Assembly (NCBI GenBank): GCA_945981915.1
Contig: CAMFRJ010000006.1
Coordinates: 1-15,561, forward strand
DNA length: 15,561 nt
Direction of reading: 5' to 3'
Origin: an uncultured Erysipelotrichaceae bacterium
GTDB taxonomy: Bacteria; Bacillota_I; Bacilli_A; Erysipelotrichales; Coprobacillaceae
The notes under the pieces were generated by a model, which saw only the letters and a program-made list of their open reading frames with translations, ran no database searches and had not been told where the DNA came from. Below are positions 11,826 to 15,561 of this stretch, one piece after another. The stretch's first letter is position 1. Each line of letters starts with the position of its first letter. A program made the translations under genes and the position numbers.

Positions 11826-14148
11826 ATTGAATGACTGCATGTTCTAAAACTGTATCAATGTTATCAGCTAATACAATTTGAAGATCCTTTTGTACTGATT
11901 CTGGAATATCTTCAATATCCTTTTCATTTTCTCTAGGAATAATAATTGTTTTGATTCCCGAACGATGCGCCGAAATAGATTTTTCTTTTAATCCCCCAAT
12001 AGGTAAAACATTTCCTCTTAGAGTAATTTCACCAGTCATCGCAACATCATTTCTCACTGGTTTATTCGTAAATGCTGAATAGATAGCTGTTGTTAAAGTG
12101 ACACCCGCACTTGGTCCATCTTTTTTAACTGCTCCTTCAGGAACATGGATATGAATATCTTCTTTATCAAAAGCAATATCTTTAAGACCATATTTTTCAC
12201 TATTTGCTTTCATATAGTCTAATGCAATGGATGCAGATTCTTTCATAACATCACCTAACTGTCCAGTAATGATAAACTTACCACTACCTTCAAAATGATT
12301 AACTTCTATTGGTAAGATGTCTCCACCAAATTGTGTATAAGCCATTCCTGTAACAACACCAACTTGTGGTTTATCAAGTTTCTTTGTATGATCAAATGGT
12401 GCTTTTCCTAAATAATCTACTAATTTACCATGATCAATTGTTACACAATCAACTTTATCTTTTAAAATAGCAAGAACTGTTTTACGACATAATTTCGCAA
12501 TATATCTTTCTAATTCACGAACTCCTGCTTCTCTTGTGTAATGTTGAATAATTTCCATTAATGTTTCATCTGGAATAATCATTTGATTTTCTTTTAAAGC
12601 GTGATTTTCTAACTGTTTTTTAATCAAATGATTTTTTGCGATCATTAATTTTTCTTGTTCAGTATAGCTTGAAACTTCAATGATTTCCATTCTGTCTCTA
12701 AGTGGTGCAGGAATTCCACCTAAATCATTAGCTGTAGCAATGAATAAGACTTTCGATAAGTCATAAGGCTCTTCAATATAGTTATCAGAAAATTGATTAT
12801 TTTGTTCTGGATCAAGAACTTCTAACATAGCACTTGTTGGATCACCTTTATAATCACTTGACATTTTATCAATTTCATCTAATAAGAAGACTGGATTGAT
12901 AACACCTGCTTTTTTCATACCTTGAATAATTCTTCCAGGCATAGATCCTAAATAAGTTCTTCGATGCCCTCTGATTTCAGATTCATCTTTAACCCCACCT
13001 AATGAAGCTTTCACAAATTTTCTATTTAAAGCACGTGCAATGCTTTTTGCGATACTTGTTTTTCCAACACCTGGTGGCCCAGCTAAACAAATAATTGGTG
13101 CTTTCAATGACTGTGTCATTTGTTTAACAGCCAAATATTCTACAATTCTTTCTTTAACTTTTTCTAACCCATAATGATCTTCTTCCAAGATCTGTTCAAT
13201 TTTTCGAATATCTTCTTCATCTTTGCTTTCTTGATACCAAGGTGTCTTCATGACCCAATCAATATATGTTCTGACAACATTGGCTTCTGAAGAAGCAGCT
13301 GGCATTGCTTCAAAGCGATTTAATTCCTCTTCAATCTTATCCTTAATATATTGTGGATAAGGGTTATCTTTTAATTTTTGACGAATATCATCTGCATCAT
13401 CTTCTTTAGGAACAGTATCTCCTAATTCATCTTTGATTGCTCTTAATTTTTCTCTTAAATAATATTCCTTTTGATTTTCATCAATACTTTCTTTCACTTT
13501 ACGATTAATCGTATCTTCTAACTGATTAATTATTTTTTCAGATTCAATTGAACTAGCGACCATTAATAATCGCTCATTGATCCTTTGTTCTTCTAAAATC
13601 TGTTGTCTTCTTTTTAAATCAATTGGTAAGTATTGCGCAATAGTATCTGCTAGTAAACTTGCAGAAGTCCCATTAGCAAGTAAAGCTAAGCTTTCTGCTG
13701 GAATATGAGGCATAGAACGTTTTGCCTGTTCAAAATATGACGTTGTTTTTCTCACTAATGCAATTTCTTCATTAGTATCGCCAAAAATATCTTCTAAAAT
13801 TGCTGCTCTTGTAAAGATACAGTTGTTTTCAATATAAAATTCAGACAAAGAAACTCTCTTTTCACCGACTACAGTTAATTTAATCGTTCCCGCACTGTCT
13901 CTACGTACTTTTCTTTCAATTTTGCATAATGTTCCCACATGGAATACATCATTATATTTTGGATCATCTACAACAGGATTCATTTGTGAAACAAAGATAA
14001 TATTGTTATCGTAATTTTGACTTGAAAGTTCTAAGGCTTTTAAACTTAATGGACGCCCAACATCCAAAGTTAAACGATTCCCTGGAAAAACGATCATTCC
14101 TCTTGTACAAACAACAGGAAGAGTTAATACTGTACTTTCGTTCATCAT
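11824..14148 (-). CDS. lon: ATP-dependent protease Lon (LonA type)
   Basis: This 774-residue cytoplasmic AAA+ protease degrades misfolded and regulatory proteins. The N-terminal substrate-binding LAN domain covers about 7-200, a coiled-coil linker about 200-300 and the AAA+ module about 305-580. Walker A is G-P-P-G-V-G-K-T-S at 357-365 and Walker B is F-L-L-D-E-I-D at 421-427. The C-terminal protease domain has the Ser-Lys dyad in D-G-P-S-A-G (S680) and G-G-L-K-E-K (K723), spaced as in E. coli Lon (S679/K722). Length equals B. subtilis LonA (774). Two adjacent ATGs follow AAAGGGGG; the first (14146-14148) is listed, but the second (14143-14145) has the better spacing. No clear promoter, CIRCE or CtsR site was seen between the tig terminator and lon, so read-through or a promoter within tig is likely. 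Confidence 0.99.
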   Translation of the reverse strand: MMNESTVLTLPVVCTRGMIVFPGNRLTLDVGRPLSLKALELSSQNYDNNIIFVSQMNPVVDDPKYNDVFHVGTLCKIERKVRRDSAGTIKLTVVGEKRVSLSEFYIENNCIFTRAAILEDIFGDTNEEIALVRKTTSYFEQAKRSMPHIPAESLALLANGTSASLLADTIAQYLPIDLKRRQQILEEQRINERLLMVASSIESEKIINQLEDTINRKVKESIDENQKEYYLREKLRAIKDELGDTVPKEDDADDIRQKLKDNPYPQYIKDKIEEELNRFEAMPAASSEANVVRTYIDWVMKTPWYQESKDEEDIRKIEQILEEDHYGLEKVKERIVEYLAVKQMTQSLKAPIICLAGPPGVGKTSIAKSIARALNRKFVKASLGGVKDESEIRGHRRTYLGSMPGRIIQGMKKAGVINPVFLLDEIDKMSSDYKGDPTSAMLEVLDPEQNNQFSDNYIEEPYDLSKVLFIATANDLGGIPAPLRDRMEIIEVSSYTEQEKLMIAKNHLIKKQLENHALKENQMIIPDETLMEIIQHYTREAGVRELERYIAKLCRKTVLAILKDKVDCVTIDHGKLVDYLGKAPFDHTKKLDKPQVGVVTGMAYTQFGGDILPIEVNHFEGSGKFIITGQLGDVMKESASIALDYMKANSEKYGLKDIAFDKEDIHIHVPEGAVKKDGPSAGVTLTTAIYSAFTNKPVRNDVAMTGEITLRGNVLPIGGLKEKSISAHRSGIKTIIIPRENEKDIEDIPESVQKDLQIVLADNIDTVLEHAVIQ

Positions 14149-14164
14149 AAAACCCCCTTTTATG

Positions 14165-14186
14165 AAAAAGACGCTTAAGCGTCTTT
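14165..14186 (-). terminator. Intrinsic terminator of tig
   Basis: An 8-bp GC-containing stem AAAGACGC/GCGTCTTT (14167-14186) with a TTAA loop runs into a short T run on the minus strand (to 14165). It lies five bases after the tig stop and just ahead of the lon SD; read-through into lon would be needed unless lon has an internal promoter. Confidence 0.85.
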
Positions 14187-14191
14187 ATGAA

Positions 14192-15475
14192 TTATTTTTT
14201 TAAATTGTCTTTAACAACATCGATTGCTTTTTTATTTAAGATATCCATATCAATTTGGTACATGTTTTGAGCAAATAGATTTTTGATATCTTCTAATTCT
14301 CTGTTATAAGTTTTTGCAATATCAGCTAATTCTGCTTCACGATCTTCATCAGTTACTTTCAATTCTTCTGCTTCAACGATTGCAGCTAAAATAGCATTTA
14401 ATTTCACACGATCTTTTGCTTGATCTTTAATATCTTCTTTAATTGCATCTTTATTTTTACCAGTGAATTGTTCATATAATTCAAATGTTAAACCTTGTTG
14501 TTTTAAATTCATTTCGATTTCTCTTAACATTAAATCTAATTCAGATTGTAATAAAGCTTCACTGTCTTCTACTTTACAACAAGCTAATAATGCTTGAGTT
14601 AAATCTTCTGAGAATTTATTTTCAACTTCGTTTTCTTTTTGCGCTTTTAATTGTTTTTTAATATGTTCTTTTAATTGTTCTAATGTTTCAACACCATCAA
14701 TGTTGACATCCATTGCTAATTCATCATCAGCTTCTGGTAAAGTTTTTTCTTTAATTTCATGAACAACAACTTTGAATGTTGCTTCTTTACCAGCTAAATC
14801 AGCTGCTTGATAATCTTCTGGGAAAGTGACAACGATATCTTTTTCGTTTTCACAAGTCATACCGATCATTTGATCTTCAAATCCAGGAATAAATTGTCCT
14901 GAACCAATTTCTAATGAATGGTTTTCTGATTTTCCACCTTCAAAAGCTACACCATCAATGAATCCTTCAAAATCCATGACAACTGTATCACCTTTAGCAA
15001 CTTCTCCATTTTCTTTAACTGTTAATTCAGCAAATTGTTGACGATAGTTTTCGATTTGTGCTTCAACATCTTTTTTAGAAACAGTTGCACGTCCTTTTTT
15101 CACTTCTAATCCTTTATATTCACCTAATTCAACTTCAGGTTTAACAGGACATAAGATAGTGACTTTTAAGTTATCTTTATCAGCTTTATCAACTGTTAAA
15201 GATGGTTGAGCAATTGGAGTCACTTCTGCTTTTTTCATGATATCCATATATTTCTTTTGAAGTAATTGATCAGTTGCTTCTTCATAGATAGCAGCTTTTC
15301 CAATTCTTGCTTTGACCATAGCTGCAGGTGCTTTCCCTGGTCTGAATCCATCGATTCTTACTCTAGCAGCTAACTTATTTAAAGCAGTCTTTTGAGCGTC
15401 TGCCCATTCGTTTTTATCAAATGTTACTTTAATTTGAGTAACAGCATTTTCTAATCTTTTTGTAGTTGTTCTCAT
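14192..15475 (-). CDS. tig: Trigger factor (ribosome-bound chaperone, PPIase)
   Basis: This 427-residue protein has all three trigger-factor domains. The N-terminal ribosome-binding domain carries the signature G-F-R-P-G-K-A-P at 43-50, the FKBP-type PPIase domain is at about 150-243 (G-D-T-V-V-M-D-F-E-G-F and I-P-G-F-E-D-Q-M-I-G-M), and the helical C-terminal chaperone domain runs from about 250 to the end. It binds nascent chains at the tunnel exit next to L23. Length matches B. subtilis Tig (424). The ATG 15473-15475 has AAGGAG about 11 bases ahead. It is the first gene from the right edge, and its upstream region is cut by the contig end. Confidence 0.98.
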   Translation of the reverse strand: MRTTTKRLENAVTQIKVTFDKNEWADAQKTALNKLAARVRIDGFRPGKAPAAMVKARIGKAAIYEEATDQLLQKKYMDIMKKAEVTPIAQPSLTVDKADKDNLKVTILCPVKPEVELGEYKGLEVKKGRATVSKKDVEAQIENYRQQFAELTVKENGEVAKGDTVVMDFEGFIDGVAFEGGKSENHSLEIGSGQFIPGFEDQMIGMTCENEKDIVVTFPEDYQAADLAGKEATFKVVVHEIKEKTLPEADDELAMDVNIDGVETLEQLKEHIKKQLKAQKENEVENKFSEDLTQALLACCKVEDSEALLQSELDLMLREIEMNLKQQGLTFELYEQFTGKNKDAIKEDIKDQAKDRVKLNAILAAIVEAEELKVTDEDREAELADIAKTYNRELEDIKNLFAQNMYQIDMDILNKKAIDVVKDNLKK

Positions 15476-15509
15476 TATTAATTATTCTCCTTATTCCGTG
15501 TCACAAGAC

Positions 15510-15515
15510 ATTATA
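15510..15515 (-). promoter_or_regulatory. Probable -10 element of the tig promoter, -35 lost at contig end
   Basis: The minus strand has a perfect TATAAT here, 34 bases before the tig ATG. The -35 expected at about 15533-15538 falls within the adapter sequence that ends the contig, so the promoter cannot be completed from this window. Confidence 0.5.
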
Positions 15516-15518
15516 TAC

Positions 15519-15561
15519 CTGTCTCTTATACACATCTGACGCTGCCGACGATATGCAGTGT
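15519..15561 (+). other. Nextera sequencing adapter (non-genomic contig end)
   Basis: CTGTCTCTTATACACATCT (15519-15537) is the 19-base Tn5 mosaic end used in Nextera libraries. GACGCTGCCGACGA (15538-15551) is the following adapter part. TATGCAGT (15552-15559) is the reverse complement of the i5 index ACTGCATA (S506, from memory of the index list), and the final GT starts the flow-cell sequence. The base composition also jumps from AT-rich to GC-rich here. This is library adapter left in the assembly, not a transposon. Confidence 0.97.

Noticed and set aside
15519..15537. Tn5-type mosaic end as evidence for a transposon
   Set aside because: It is followed by Nextera adapter and index sequence, so it comes from library preparation.
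1..15561. CRISPR array, tRNA/rRNA genes, insertion sequence, prophage or defence cluster
   Set aside because: No regularly spaced repeats, no tRNA-like cloverleaf or rRNA sequence, and no transposase, integrase or nuclease frame were seen.

Overview
The window is a low-GC, AT-rich piece of a spore-forming Firmicutes (Bacillota) chromosome. Gene content, a compact sporulation gene set and the divergence of the proteins from Bacillus suggest the Erysipelotrichales (for example a Coprobacillus/Catenibacterium/Thomasclavelia-like gut anaerobe). That placement is an inference from protein character, not a search. All recognised genes but one lie on the minus strand. Read in the direction of transcription (right to left), the order is tig, lon, [one plus-strand DUF3592-like gene], engB/ysxC, a short spoVID, ysxE, a T-box leader, a membrane-anchored unknown gene, valS, a 52-codon peptide gene, a SPOR-domain gene in the spoIIB position, radC, mreC, mreD, minC, minD, spoIVFA and spoIVFB. 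This is a condensed version of the Bacillus subtilis tig-lon-ysxC / spoVID-ysxE-valS / spoIIB-radC-mreBCD-minCD-spoIVFAB neighbourhood. clpX, hem genes, folC, comC, maf and mreB are missing from their expected places.

Right part (about 10.6-15.5 kb): trigger factor, Lon protease and the ribosome-assembly GTPase EngB handle protein quality and ribosome maturation. Each ends in a clear intrinsic terminator. The DUF3592-like gene is convergent with lon and divergent from engB, and it shares a bidirectional terminator with lon. The last 43 bases (15519-15561) are not genomic. They match the Nextera transposase adapter followed by an i5 index, so the contig ends in untrimmed library adapter.

Middle part (about 5.1-10.6 kb): a short spoVID (N-terminal coat-morphogenesis domain plus LysM) overlaps ysxE (a degenerate CotS-type kinase fold) and is preceded by a sigma-E-like promoter. 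Next comes a sigma-A promoter and a valine-type T-box leader whose first gene is not valS but a 224-residue membrane-anchored protein; valS follows with a 23-base overlap. Between the valS terminator and the next operon sits a self-contained 52-codon gene with a very strong ribosome binding site. Its product has a glycine-triplet leader, a hydrophobic stretch and a basic tail, resembling a double-glycine secreted peptide. It is the most promising undescribed item here.

Left part (1-5.1 kb): the SPOR protein and radC are coupled and follow a second sigma-E-like promoter. A near-consensus sigma-A promoter at the end of radC starts the mreC-mreD-minC-minD-spoIVFA-spoIVFB operon, whose genes overlap or abut. 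These genes set cell shape, division-site placement and the mother-cell intramembrane proteolysis checkpoint of sporulation. No tRNA, rRNA, insertion sequence, prophage or CRISPR array was seen. No gene-free gap exceeds 300 bases.
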